Part shown: piece by piece, positions 34,680 through 43,425 of the stretch
Numbering within the stretch: position 1 is the stretch's first letter
How the letters are laid out: each line of letters starts with the position of its first letter
DNA from: Paenibacillus sp. LHD-38
GTDB taxonomy: Bacteria > Bacillota > Bacilli > Paenibacillales > Paenibacillaceae
DNA length: 64,000 nucleotides
Reading direction: 5' to 3'
Assembly: GCF_031157315.1 (NCBI RefSeq)
Contig: NZ_JAVIFU010000003.1
Location: 62,001 to 126,000 of the forward strand
Notes under the pieces: generated by a model
Seen by the model: the letters and a program-made list of their open reading frames with translations, nothing else
Databases searched by the model: none
What the model was told of the DNA's origin: nothing
Program-made: the position numbers and the translations under genes

Positions 34680-35207
34680 TTATTTTTGAATAATCGATTC
34701 CCACCGATGTTTGTATTGAACGAGTCTCGGATGCAATCTAGCCGGCTCCTCGGTAAGCAATAATCTGATTTTCACAATCCATTCTTCAAAGGAGGAAAAG
34801 GATGCGAACAGATTAGCCATCTCTCCTGTCAGAAGCAAAAACAACGGTTTAGGATAGGTTTCACTTAAATGCCTTAACGCAGAATCGATCGGCGTATATT
34901 TTTTGCGTTTGATTTCAAGCCGTTCAACAATCACATTCTCTTCTCCGCGGTCCCGCTTCCACTCATGAAGGCGATCTTCACGTTTATAGAAGGGACTTAC
35001 CTCCTCCTTGGACATGCGCTTCATGCTCTGCTCATGCAAAGGATACAGCACCAGCTTGCGAAAGGAACGCTCCTTCGTAATATAAGCGGCTAAATCAAGC
35101 TCCCGTTCCGTTGTATGCTCGAAGGAATCATAATAAACGATCGTGCCTTTAAGCTCATCCACAGGCGGCTCATAGCCGAAAGGCATCTTTTGAACGGTTT
35201 CACTCAT
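34680..35207 (-). CDS. Conserved hypothetical cytosolic protein, 175 residues
   Basis: AGGAG before the ATG and a full-length, charged, soluble frame. It contains GTIVYYDSFEHTTERELDLAAYITKE and repeated Lys/Arg-rich segments (RLEIKRKKYTP, YKREDRLHEWKRDRGEE). No motif I can assign. Single gene convergent with the small hydrophilic protein. Confidence 0.65.
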   Translation of the reverse strand: MSETVQKMPFGYEPPVDELKGTIVYYDSFEHTTERELDLAAYITKERSFRKLVLYPLHEQSMKRMSKEEVSPFYKREDRLHEWKRDRGEENVIVERLEIKRKKYTPIDSALRHLSETYPKPLFLLLTGEMANLFASFSSFEEWIVKIRLLLTEEPARLHPRLVQYKHRWESIIQK

Positions 35208-35285
35208 CTATGGCACTCTCCTATACATCGTTATCTTCAGCTGCTTAGGAGTTGAAAATAACATATTTGAAGCGAAAATGCCATG

Positions 35286-36368
35286 TTAGAGCTTATTATA
35301 GTCTCTTTTCATTATATTTTTCACTAAACTGGACCATTTTGAATTGGCGGGGCAATATTTTCGGGCAACCTTTTCTATCGTGGTGAGCCCTTTGCCGACG
35401 TAATGTTTGGAAAGAAGCTGCCCGAACTTCCTCACACTGTCTCCTTTCGTTTTGAAGCTGAATGCCTTATTGAACTTATCCCCGTCTATCGCATTCAAAC
35501 CAAACAAATTATTTTTGCTTTTGGCTAATCGGCTTTTGCCGTTCCCGCTCTCAAGCTTCATGACGGCGATTGTAAAATAAGCATTAATGCCGTAATCCTG
35601 CTCGATTTCGAGGATAGCTTGTTCCAAATCATGCCCGGATAACGCTGTGCCTTCGAATATTTTGGCGATGTGCGCTTCTGTCAGACCCGAATCGGATTTC
35701 ACTATAGATGTCGGAGCGCTAAGCTCTTCCTCTATGATCTCTTCGATCTTCTCCTCTATAACTTCGGATTGCTGCGCGATATCAGCGCGGCGATCATTAA
35801 TTTCAATTGTTGGTTGTCGGTTGCTTGTATTCGAGAAAGATAATACCGATACCTCATTTTTTACTTTTTTTGCATATCCGCCATGTACGTAACCTCCGCC
35901 CTGCACTTCGAGCCAGCCGTTTTCTGTTTTTGAAGCAATTTCTAATCGGGTTCCCTGTTTTACTACTTTTATGATCGCCGCTTTTACGCTTGGTGCTTTA
36001 CGAACGTTTAAGTAATAGGCGGTAACCTCATATGTATTCAAGGGTATTTCTTTAATGGCTGGTTCTTCTTCTAGGGGGATTTCGGATTCGGGAAGGATGG
36101 TTGAAGGCTGTTCGACCTTAGTCGCCGCAGCTTCGGCAAGCGTAGGGATCGGTGAGGGAATCGCCGTTATGGCTGGAGATGAAACAGGCTCTTGTACTTG
36201 CGTCGTAAGGATAATCCCGGTAGAAGCTTGTTCTTCCGACTTTTGTGAAGCGGTGTCTTTATGAACTTGCGGGTCGTTATTTAAAGGTTGGACGTTCATG
36301 CCTAATGTAATGACTAAAGATAAAACAAGCAGGTAAACAAATAAATGCTGATTCAACTTTTTTCGCAT
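35286..36368 (-). CDS. Membrane-anchored SH3-glucosaminidase
   Basis: 360 residues: an N-terminal signal/anchor (LFVYLLVLSLVITLGMNV), a Ser/Pro/Glu-rich linker, an SH3 domain at about 115-170 (YYLNVRKAPSVKAAIIKVVKQGTRLEI...GGYVHGGYAKKV), an acidic linker, and a C-terminal GH73-like glucosaminidase (YGINAYFTIAVMKLESGNGKS; LFGLNAIDGD). It would cut the glycan backbone of peptidoglycan. GGGAGAGG precedes the ATG. Confidence 0.85.
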   Translation of the reverse strand: MRKKLNQHLFVYLLVLSLVITLGMNVQPLNNDPQVHKDTASQKSEEQASTGIILTTQVQEPVSSPAITAIPSPIPTLAEAAATKVEQPSTILPESEIPLEEEPAIKEIPLNTYEVTAYYLNVRKAPSVKAAIIKVVKQGTRLEIASKTENGWLEVQGGGYVHGGYAKKVKNEVSVLSFSNTSNRQPTIEINDRRADIAQQSEVIEEKIEEIIEEELSAPTSIVKSDSGLTEAHIAKIFEGTALSGHDLEQAILEIEQDYGINAYFTIAVMKLESGNGKSRLAKSKNNLFGLNAIDGDKFNKAFSFKTKGDSVRKFGQLLSKHYVGKGLTTIEKVARKYCPANSKWSSLVKNIMKRDYNKL

Positions 36369-36595
36369 GATTATACCTCTCCCTTAAGTTAATGAAGTAT
36401 ACCTGTTACGATATAAGTTAGATAACGAGAATAAGCAGGTATCGGGTTAAAGTGGACGGTCTGTGATGAGTATATGTCGCTGTTTCCATCAAAAGACGAG
36501 TTTTTATCCTTCTTTTCTTCCAAAACGCAATTATGAGAAAAAATTTAAAAACGCTTTAATGCTCAAAAACTCGTTTTAGAGTATAAAAAAAAGCA

Positions 36596-36628
36596 TAAAA
36601 AAGCTCTTATTCCCTAGAGAATAAGAGC
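36596..36628 (-). terminator. Terminator after the epimerase-like gene
   Basis: GCTCTTATTC and its complement (36603-36612 with 36619-36628), then T6 on the minus strand. Confidence 0.8.
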
Positions 36629-36659
36629 CTTAATAAGCTATTTTTAGTCGATTTCAGAC

Positions 36660-37667
36660 TTATTTTTTAAAGCCTGTCTCATGGGCCTCGATGATGCGGT
36701 CCATTTGTTCATTCCATGCTTCATCTTCGGTACAACGTTCAGGATGAGCTTCAAACCAGGCAACCGTACGCTTGATTCCTTCCGCAAACGATAAAGCAGC
36801 GTCAAAGTCAGGCACTAAGCTTTTAATTTTGCTGTTATCGAACACGCTTGTCACGGACTTGTCGCCAAGCAAGCCGCCTTCAAGCTCTGGATCATGGGAG
36901 ATTAGAAAAGGCGTGGAAATATGTACAAGCTTCGGCTCTGCGCCTGCAGCCGCACCGATCGCTTCATAAATTTGATTCCAGGTTAACACCTCATCAGAGG
37001 TAATATGGTACGCCTGTCCAATCGCTTCCTCTTTGCCTAACAAGCCGACGAAGCCTTTGGCAAAATCGGTATTATGCGTCATTGTCCAAAGTGACGAGCC
37101 GTCACCATGCACGATGACAGGACAACCGGCACGAATTCTCGCGATAAGCGACCATGGGTGCTGCCAGCTATTCAAAGCTGCAGGAATCATCGTATCACCA
37201 TATGTAAAGGATGGCCTGACGATGGTGACAGGAAATCCCGTAGCCGCTTGTTCATCAAGCAGCAGCTGCTCGCAAGCAATTTTATCGCGGGAATACTGCC
37301 AATATTTATTTTCGAGCGGTGTCGCATCCTCCGTAATGATATAATGCTTGGGCGGCTTCTGATAAGCCGAAGCGGAGCTTATAAAAATATATTGCTTCGT
37401 TTTGCCGCGGAATAACTCGATGTCAACGCTGACATGCTCAGGTGTAAAAGCAATCCAATCGACCACCACGTCAAATTGTTCGTTTTCGAGCGCTGCCGCA
37501 GCATCCTGAGGATTTCGGATATCCCCTTTAATGACATGTGCGCCCTCAGGTACGAATCCTTCCCGGTTTCCTCTATTAAACAGATACAGCTCAATCCCTC
37601 GTGAAATGGCAAGCTTGGACACTGCTTCACTGATTAAACCTGTTCCTCCAATAAACAATACCTTCAT
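36660..37667 (-). CDS. NAD-dependent epimerase/dehydratase (extended SDR)
   Basis: 335 residues with the N-terminal NAD loop VLFIGGTGLISEAVSKLA, FISSASAYQKPP and an atypical active site (ENKYWQYSRDKIACEQL, Tyr-x3-Lys as YSRDK). Related to sugar-nucleotide epimerases and plant-type RNA-binding epimerases; the substrate is unknown. AGGGAG precedes the ATG. Single gene. Confidence 0.82.
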   Translation of the reverse strand: MKVLFIGGTGLISEAVSKLAISRGIELYLFNRGNREGFVPEGAHVIKGDIRNPQDAAAALENEQFDVVVDWIAFTPEHVSVDIELFRGKTKQYIFISSASAYQKPPKHYIITEDATPLENKYWQYSRDKIACEQLLLDEQAATGFPVTIVRPSFTYGDTMIPAALNSWQHPWSLIARIRAGCPVIVHGDGSSLWTMTHNTDFAKGFVGLLGKEEAIGQAYHITSDEVLTWNQIYEAIGAAAGAEPKLVHISTPFLISHDPELEGGLLGDKSVTSVFDNSKIKSLVPDFDAALSFAEGIKRTVAWFEAHPERCTEDEAWNEQMDRIIEAHETGFKK

Positions 37668-37984
37668 CGTTAATCGCTCCCTTTGTCATTCAGAATGGAA
37701 GATAGCAATCGCCCATTAATAGTATCATATGCACAAATATTTTTATATTTCAAAATGCTATAATGCCTGAATCAACACTATTGCGATGGGTTGTTGCACC
37801 CGTTTCCCTAATAAATACAAACGGTTGTTTATTGCGGACCGCTTGGTGAATCTCGAACGCCATGTTTTGCAAAAAAACAAACAAAATCATAACTTTACGG
37901 CATCGCCATATGAGGGGCAAACTCTCTAAGATAAAGCTACAAGACCAATTAATCTTTTTACGTCTGCATTGATGGAGGGGATCT
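37668..37984. other. Divergent promoter region, epimerase and SDR operon
   Basis: 317 bp without a gene. It must hold the promoters of the epimerase (minus) and the SDR operon (plus). The sequence around 37796-37836 repeats GGTTGTT-like and CCGTTT/AAACGG elements in opposite directions, a possible operator, but no family consensus is matched. Confidence 0.4.
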
Positions 37985-38764
37985 ATGCATTTGCAAAAAA
38001 AAGTAGTCTTTATTACGGATTCGGACAGCGCCAGCGGCCGTGCGATATTACGCCGATTGGCGGCAAGCGGTGCAAAGTTTATTCTAAATAGTTACTCGGG
38101 CGGCACTGACCTCGCTGATGAGTTAATGCTTGTCCAAGAAGCGGGCTCTCAAGCGATCGTCGTCAATATCGACCTTTGCAAAAGTGCCGAGGTTGCAGAT
38201 ATGCTGCAATTCGCTGCTCTGCAATTAGGCACGGTAGACGTACTCATACACAATAATAAGGCGGTTTTTAAATGTACGATTGAAGCTGGCGAGGAAGAAT
38301 TATTCGTTCAAAGCCTAGCCGTGAATGCTAAATCCGCATTTATTTGCACGCAAGCTGCCGGAAAGCAAATGAAAGAGAAGCAGTCCGGAAAAATCATCTA
38401 CGTCTCTTCTATTCATGCCGAGAAACCGACGGGCTCCGCCTTCACCTACAGCATTGCGAAAGGCGCGGTAAAAATGCTGTCCAAAGAAGCTTCGCTCGAA
38501 TTAGGACGGTACGGAATAAGTGTTAACACCATAGAGCTAGGCCCGATCGAGGGTGATGACCAGCTTTTCGAAAGTACGATCTCAACGCTGTATCATGACT
38601 ACGAATATAATGTTCCCAATGCAGCATTAGGCGTAAATGAAGACCTGGCTGAGCTTGTTCTATTCCTCTCGTCAGACGAGTCGAAATATATCAACGGCTC
38701 TGATATAAGACTCGATGGCGGTTTTCTGCTTCACTATATGAACTTTAAAATGAAACGACCATAA
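37985..38764 (+). CDS. Short-chain dehydrogenase/reductase
   Basis: 259 residues. The Rossmann start VVFITDSDSASGRAILRRLA has a degenerate glycine loop (TDSDSASGR instead of TGxxxGxG). The catalytic residues are present: Ser in YVSSIHAEK and YSIAK. First gene of a three-gene operon with a second SDR (21 bp downstream) and an enolase-superfamily enzyme. Probably oxidises or reduces a sugar acid. Confidence 0.85.
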   Translation: MHLQKKVVFITDSDSASGRAILRRLAASGAKFILNSYSGGTDLADELMLVQEAGSQAIVVNIDLCKSAEVADMLQFAALQLGTVDVLIHNNKAVFKCTIEAGEEELFVQSLAVNAKSAFICTQAAGKQMKEKQSGKIIYVSSIHAEKPTGSAFTYSIAKGAVKMLSKEASLELGRYGISVNTIELGPIEGDDQLFESTISTLYHDYEYNVPNAALGVNEDLAELVLFLSSDESKYINGSDIRLDGGFLLHYMNFKMKRP

Positions 38765-38785
38765 CCGCCGGTTTGGAGGTGTAGC

Positions 38786-39571
38786 ATGAGTATTGCAGGC
38801 AAAATCGCTATAGTTACCGGTGCCGGAACGGGAATCGGCAAAGGGGTGGCCATCGAGCTTGCCAGGCGCGGCGTATCGGTTGCCATTCACTATAACCAAA
38901 GCGATGCCGGCGCGCTGCACACGAAGCAATGCATTGATGAGAAAGGTGGAAATGCTTTCCTTGTACAAGCCAATGTCGCACATAAACAGGAAATCGAGCG
39001 ATTGGTCAAAAGCGTTGCAGAGCACTTCGGCGGCATTGATATTTTAGTCAATAATGCTGCTCTTCAACTGAATTATGGATTTTTTGAACATGATGAAGCT
39101 TCGTTCGATCGACTAATGAACATTAACTTAAAGGGCTATTGGCAATGTATTCAGGCAGTCATCCCCTACATGAAGCAGAAGCAGTCCGGCCGAATAATTA
39201 ATATGTCCTCCGTTCATAGCAAACGTCCTACCGATTTCGACGTCGTATATTCCATGACGAAAGGCGGCATACGCATGCTTGGCCGGGAAAGCGCCATCGA
39301 GCTTGCGCAATACGGAATTACCGTCAATACGATTGAGCCCGGCGCAGTGGATGTCGGGAAGCAAAGCGCCAGAGAATCCAAGCCGATTATGTCCGCTGAA
39401 GATGTGGAGAAACACAAAAAAACAGCTCGGTCCATCCGAGATAAATTTCCGCTTGGACGTGTCGGAAGACCGCTGGACGTTGCGCAGCTTGTTTGCTTCA
39501 TCGCTTCGGATGAAAGTGAATTCATGACCGGGGCAGCGATCAGGCTTGATGGCGGCAGCATGCTGCTTTAG
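38786..39571 (+). CDS. Short-chain dehydrogenase/reductase (glucose 1-dehydrogenase-like)
   Basis: 261 residues with canonical motifs: TGAGTGIGKGVAIELA, NNAA, Ser in NMSSVHSKRPT and YSMTK, and the family C-terminus MTGAAIRLDGGSMLL. GGAGG precedes the ATG. It is similar in layout to its upstream neighbour, so the pair may come from duplication followed by divergence of the nucleotide loop in the first copy. Confidence 0.88.
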   Translation: MSIAGKIAIVTGAGTGIGKGVAIELARRGVSVAIHYNQSDAGALHTKQCIDEKGGNAFLVQANVAHKQEIERLVKSVAEHFGGIDILVNNAALQLNYGFFEHDEASFDRLMNINLKGYWQCIQAVIPYMKQKQSGRIINMSSVHSKRPTDFDVVYSMTKGGIRMLGRESAIELAQYGITVNTIEPGAVDVGKQSARESKPIMSAEDVEKHKKTARSIRDKFPLGRVGRPLDVAQLVCFIASDESEFMTGAAIRLDGGSMLL

Positions 39572-39626
39572 AGCCCTTCGATGTCATCGTTCCACCCAAT
39601 CTATTTAAACTAAGGAGTGACCTTTC

Positions 39627-41015
39627 GTGTCCAATAACCAGTCCTATGAAGAAACACTTGCCCATGTCAGCACCTTCTCAAGCCCTGCTTCGCTGCGCAT
39701 TACCGATATACGCTTTACCGATATTGTCGGCGGGCCGTTTCACAGCAGCTTGATTAAAGTGTATACCAATCAAGGCTTAGTGGGCTTCGGCGAGGTGCGT
39801 GATGGAGCCGATAAAGTGTACGCGCAAATCCTAAAAGGACGTTTGTTAGGCGAAAATCCTTGCAACATCGATAAAATCTTCCGCCGCATCAAACAATTTG
39901 GCGGCCATGCCCGTCAAGGCGGCGGTGTCAGCGGTCTCGAAATCGCAATGTGGGATTTGGCAGGCAAGGCTTACGGAATTCCCGTTTATCAGATGCTCGG
40001 CGGGAAATTCCGCGAGAAAATCCGGATGTATTGCGATACGGAGGTTGTGGGTAAGGATACGGGGACGGCAATGGGGTTAGCGCTGAAGAAACGTATGGAG
40101 CAAGGCTTCTCCTTCTTGAAAATGGATTTAGGCATCGGTCAAATTATTAATGAGCCTGGCACGTTAAGCGCGCCGGTCGGCTTTATCGATGAAATGCGCA
40201 ATGCTTCAAAAAAACGCTACAGCAATAATCACGATACGCTGACGGAAGATGAAATTCGCGATATTCGCAACCAGCATTACGATATTCACAACATCCCCCA
40301 TCCTTTCACTGCGATTCATGTAACAGAAAAAGGACTGGATATGCTTGAGCAGTATGTCGCTGACGTACGTGCGGTTATCGGCTACGAAGTCCCGCTTGCG
40401 GTTGACCATTTCGGCCATATTGGACTCGAGGATTGCATTAAGCTGGGGCGCCGCGTCGATAAGTTCAATTTGGCTTGGATGGAGGATATGCTTCCTTGGC
40501 AATACACCGATCAATACGCTAAGCTTGCCCGCGCCGTTGCCACTCCGATTTGCACCGGCGAGGATATCTATTTGAAGGAAAATTTCCGTCCGCTTCTGCA
40601 AGCCGGAGGCGTATCCGTTATTCATCCTGACGTACTAACGACGGGCGGAATATTGGAAACGAAGAAAATTGGCGATATGGCACAGGAATACGGCGTTGCC
40701 ATGGCCATCCATATGGCGGAAAGCCCGATTGCATGCCTCGCTGCAGCCCATGTCGCTGCCGCAACCGAGAACTTCCTTGCGCTAGAATATCATTCCTGCG
40801 AGGTGCCTTGGTGGGATGATATCATTATCAGTAGCAAGCTTCCGAAGAAGCTCGTTCAGAATGGCTTTATTCATATGAGCGACGCGCCAGGGCTTGGCAT
40901 CGATGATTTGAACGATGAGGTGCTTGCTCAACATCTGCATCCGAAAATTCCGGGGCTGTGGGAGTCCACCGACAACTGGAACCACTACCACTCCAACGAC
41001 CGGCTGTGGAGCTAG
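39627..41015 (+). CDS. Mandelate racemase/muconate lactonizing enzyme family dehydratase
   Basis: 462 residues, GTG start with AAGGAGTG. Enolase-superfamily barrel: Lys region FSFLKMDLGIG, metal ligands in AVDHFGH, LAWMEDMLPW and ICTGEDIYL, and His/Glu residues near AIHMAESPIACLAAAH. It is longer than usual because of an insert (RYSNNHDTLTEDEIRD). Members dehydrate or epimerise sugar acids. With two SDRs it forms a likely sugar-acid catabolic operon. Confidence 0.87.
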   Translation: MSNNQSYEETLAHVSTFSSPASLRITDIRFTDIVGGPFHSSLIKVYTNQGLVGFGEVRDGADKVYAQILKGRLLGENPCNIDKIFRRIKQFGGHARQGGGVSGLEIAMWDLAGKAYGIPVYQMLGGKFREKIRMYCDTEVVGKDTGTAMGLALKKRMEQGFSFLKMDLGIGQIINEPGTLSAPVGFIDEMRNASKKRYSNNHDTLTEDEIRDIRNQHYDIHNIPHPFTAIHVTEKGLDMLEQYVADVRAVIGYEVPLAVDHFGHIGLEDCIKLGRRVDKFNLAWMEDMLPWQYTDQYAKLARAVATPICTGEDIYLKENFRPLLQAGGVSVIHPDVLTTGGILETKKIGDMAQEYGVAMAIHMAESPIACLAAAHVAAATENFLALEYHSCEVPWWDDIIISSKLPKKLVQNGFIHMSDAPGLGIDDLNDEVLAQHLHPKIPGLWESTDNWNHYHSNDRLWS

Positions 41016-41073
41016 CTATCTCCCCCTTCAGCATGTGAAATTTATGGATGAGACTAAATGATTAAAAATACGT

Positions 41074-41119
41074 ACGGCAGCCTTGGACGCGATAATGAGT
41101 CCTTGACTGCCGTTTTTTT
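41074..41119 (+). terminator. Terminator after the SDR-enolase operon
   Basis: ACGGCAG/CTGCCGT outer stem with an inner GGAC/GTCC, then T7. Confidence 0.8.
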
Positions 41120-41144
41120 AAAACTAACGTTCTAACGTTTCTCG

Positions 41145-41513
41145 TTAGCTCCTCTTATTTTTTTTGAGAATGAGGTAAGCTTGCGGGATTCCAAGCCAAA
41201 AGCCGGATACCGGCATTAGAATCACACCGATCACACAGATGGCTAGGAAACACCAACCGGCTGAGCTAGGCAGCTCAAGTCCCTTCGTCTTAACCACCCA
41301 CCCGATAACTAATGCCAAGAAAACCATGAAAAGACCGCTGAATAGAAACCAGATCGCCGCTGCTCTTGGATAATCCTGCCCCACCGCATTAAAAATGCCT
41401 GCGTTCACAATCTCTTTTAATGGATTCCAGAATACAATAAACCCCACAATAATATGTAAATAACCAGTCAATCCCAGCAATAATCCGCTTTGTCTTTTTA
41501 GCCCTGTGATCAT
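41145..41513 (-). CDS. DUF6463-like membrane protein
   Basis: 122 residues from ATG 41513 (GGAGGAG 6 bp upstream). Four hydrophobic segments, with YLHIIVGFIVFWNPLKEIVNAG and PRAAAIWFLFSGLFMVFLALVIGW, resemble the DUF6463 family. Function unknown. Last gene of the run from arsA. Confidence 0.7.
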   Translation of the reverse strand: MITGLKRQSGLLLGLTGYLHIIVGFIVFWNPLKEIVNAGIFNAVGQDYPRAAAIWFLFSGLFMVFLALVIGWVVKTKGLELPSSAGWCFLAICVIGVILMPVSGFWLGIPQAYLILKKNKRS

Positions 41514-41546
41514 ATAGCACTCCTCCATAAATGTATTAGAGCTTGC

Positions 41547-41792
41547 TTAGTCACTAATCTTTACTTTGCGTATTTCTTGCCCTTGCCCGGATGTAGCCGT
41601 TTTTTCCGTTTTTTCCGTTTCTTCAATTACTTCGACTGCACTTTCGATAATGGCCTGAGCGCCGAGTAAAGCCTCTTTGCACGAAGCAAGCAAATGCTGG
41701 CGTGCCCCATGTTTTTTCATCTGTTCATCGAACCGCGACATAGTATCACTCATCTTGAACAGCCTTTCGGCAAACTTATTGATATCGCTCAA
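41547..41792 (-). CDS. Small coiled-coil protein next to ArsA
   Basis: 81 residues, TTG start with GGGGGAGG. Soluble, predicted helical and acidic at the C-terminus (SAVEVIEETEKTEKTA). A single Cys lies in LLASCKEALLGA. No family recognised. It lies 23 bp after arsA, so it is likely a partner in the same operon. Confidence 0.65.
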   Translation of the reverse strand: MSDINKFAERLFKMSDTMSRFDEQMKKHGARQHLLASCKEALLGAQAIIESAVEVIEETEKTEKTATSGQGQEIRKVKISD

Positions 41793-41815
41793 CGCTGCCT
41801 CCCCCTTTGCTTTTC

Positions 41816-42742
41816 TTACTTATTGCTCGCAAAACGAACAGAAAGCTTTCCATCGGAAAATTTAGCGCCTTCAACCGTAGACCCCATCAAAGCTCTCGGT
41901 AAAATAACCTTGCGTTTGTAAGAACCGACATGCAGTGTTAATTCTTCTCCCTTCTGCGTCAGGTCAATCGCCTGCTTATCCACAAACGGAATGTCCACAT
42001 AGAGTTGATAACCGTCGTCGACTTTGCGGATTTCTTCTGATCGGCCTTCATACATGATTTGCATCGGATCGTTTTCTTTAAATAAAAGCTCCCCAACCTG
42101 GTCCAGCATCTCTAATCCACAAACTTCAGATGTCATTAGCGGTACACGCAAAATCGGCAGCGGACTAAAATTTTCAGTTATTTCTTCTTCGTAGCGGCGG
42201 TGAAGCTGATGCCAATGCGACCAAAACCCTTCTGATGCTTCTTCTGGCAAAATCCGATTTACAATAATCGCATCCGTATTTTTCTCCATCCACCATTCAA
42301 GTACATTCGGATAACTAAGCAGACGCAGCGTTTCGCCAGTTGGCGCGCAATCAACAATGATTGCGTCAAATTGATCGCTTTGGGCATGTCGTTTAATTTG
42401 CAATAAGCTAAACAGCTCTTCCATACCTGGAAAAACAATCATTTCATCTGTCGTAATATCCTTTAGATTGGCTTTATCCATAAGCTTAGCCAACCAGGCC
42501 TGCACCACTCCCCAATTACGTTCACATTCACGCAAGCTGTTTACTTCCTGCCCCCACAAAAACTCCGATATTTGAACAGGATCCGGACCTAGCGCTACCC
42601 CAAAGGCATCTGCCAAACTATGCGCAGCATCTGTACTCAATATGAGTATGCGTTTGCCCTGTTTAGCCATCTTCACGGCTGTAGCCGCTGCTATACTCGT
42701 CTTACCGACGCCGCCTTTTCCTGTATAAATGATAATTCTCAT
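41816..42742 (-). CDS. ArsA-family ATPase with an apparent internal deletion
   Basis: 308 residues, against about 390 for the usual single-domain bacterial ArsA/Get3-like ATPase. The P-loop TGKGGVGKTS, LSTDAAHSLADAFG (switch) and IVDCAPTGETLRLLSYP are intact. VLEWWMEK is then followed directly by NTDAIIVNRILPEE, which in relatives are separated by roughly 80 residues. The C-terminal HSP20-like domain (DGYQLYVDIPFVDKQ) is present. The cut is in frame, so a shortened protein may still be made. It has its own MarR-type operator upstream. Confidence 0.8.
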   Translation of the reverse strand: MRIIIYTGKGGVGKTSIAAATAVKMAKQGKRILILSTDAAHSLADAFGVALGPDPVQISEFLWGQEVNSLRECERNWGVVQAWLAKLMDKANLKDITTDEMIVFPGMEELFSLLQIKRHAQSDQFDAIIVDCAPTGETLRLLSYPNVLEWWMEKNTDAIIVNRILPEEASEGFWSHWHQLHRRYEEEITENFSPLPILRVPLMTSEVCGLEMLDQVGELLFKENDPMQIMYEGRSEEIRKVDDGYQLYVDIPFVDKQAIDLTQKGEELTLHVGSYKRKVILPRALMGSTVEGAKFSDGKLSVRFASNK

Positions 42743-42759
42743 TTCACACGCCCTCTCTT

Positions 42760-42779
42760 TTAGTACGATTTCGTATTAA
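42760..42779. promoter_or_regulatory. MarR-type operator upstream of arsA
   Basis: TTAGTACGATTTCGTATTAA matches 18 of 20 positions of the site upstream of marR, with a TACGA...TCGTA palindromic core. Confidence 0.65.
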
Positions 42780-42795
42780 TTAAACAAAAAAAAGC

Positions 42796-43272
42796 TTAGT
42801 CATCGATACGTATACGTTTGACGCTGCTTTCTTTAACATCTTTTCCCTGTGTTTCGTTATTTTTAAATGCTTTCATAATCTTAAACACAAGCGATAAAAA
42901 CTGCTCCATCTCCTCAGGCGTTAAAGCTTGCTCCACCCGGTGAATATTCACGTCCATGAATTTACGCGCTTCCGCGGCTACTTTTTTTCCTTCTTCTGTC
43001 ATGCGGACTAAAGTAATACGTTGATCCTTCATGGAACTGAAACGCTCGATATAGCCTTTTTTCTCCAAACGCTTGGCGATACTCGTCATCGAACTAAGCG
43101 GCGCACCCAGCTCAGCGGACAGCTCCGACATCGCTAGTTCACTGCGAAACGATAAGATAAGCAGCGTAGTCAGTTCAGAGCGATTCAAATTTCGTTCAAG
43201 CGTGGCCGTTTCAGTAATAAAAGAAAATGGACGTAATCCTGTTTTGAGAAGAATGTCGTACAGCTGCTGCAT
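42796..43272 (-). CDS. MarR family transcriptional regulator
   Basis: 158 residues with the MarR winged helix (LSAELGAPLSSMTSIAKRLEKKGYIERFSSMKDQRITLVRMTEEGKK). AAAGGAG precedes the ATG. Palindromes of the same type lie before this gene and before arsA, which suggests autoregulation and control of the ArsA unit. Confidence 0.88.
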   Translation of the reverse strand: MQQLYDILLKTGLRPFSFITETATLERNLNRSELTTLLILSFRSELAMSELSAELGAPLSSMTSIAKRLEKKGYIERFSSMKDQRITLVRMTEEGKKVAAEARKFMDVNIHRVEQALTPEEMEQFLSLVFKIMKAFKNNETQGKDVKESSVKRIRIDD

Positions 43273-43317
43273 AAAAAAGCTCCTTTTAGTACGAAAGTGA
43301 AGTATTATGGTTTTATA

Positions 43318-43337
43318 TTATTACGATATCGTATTAA
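43318..43337. promoter_or_regulatory. MarR-type operator upstream of marR
   Basis: TTATTACGATATCGTATTAA, with a perfect TACGATATCGTA palindrome. A half-site (TTAGTACGA) lies nearer the gene at 43286-43294. Confidence 0.65.
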
Positions 43338-43357
43338 AGTCAATGGCCTCTCGGAGT

Positions 43358-43404
43358 AAAAAAAAAGCATCTTCTATTCCACTAAAAGAGTGGATAGAAG
43401 ATGC
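43358..43404 (-). terminator. Terminator after uxuA
   Basis: A 16-bp stem (43367-43383 with 43389-43404) followed on the minus strand by T9. Confidence 0.88.
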
Positions 43405-43425
43405 TATTCACTGCTGAGCTGCTGC

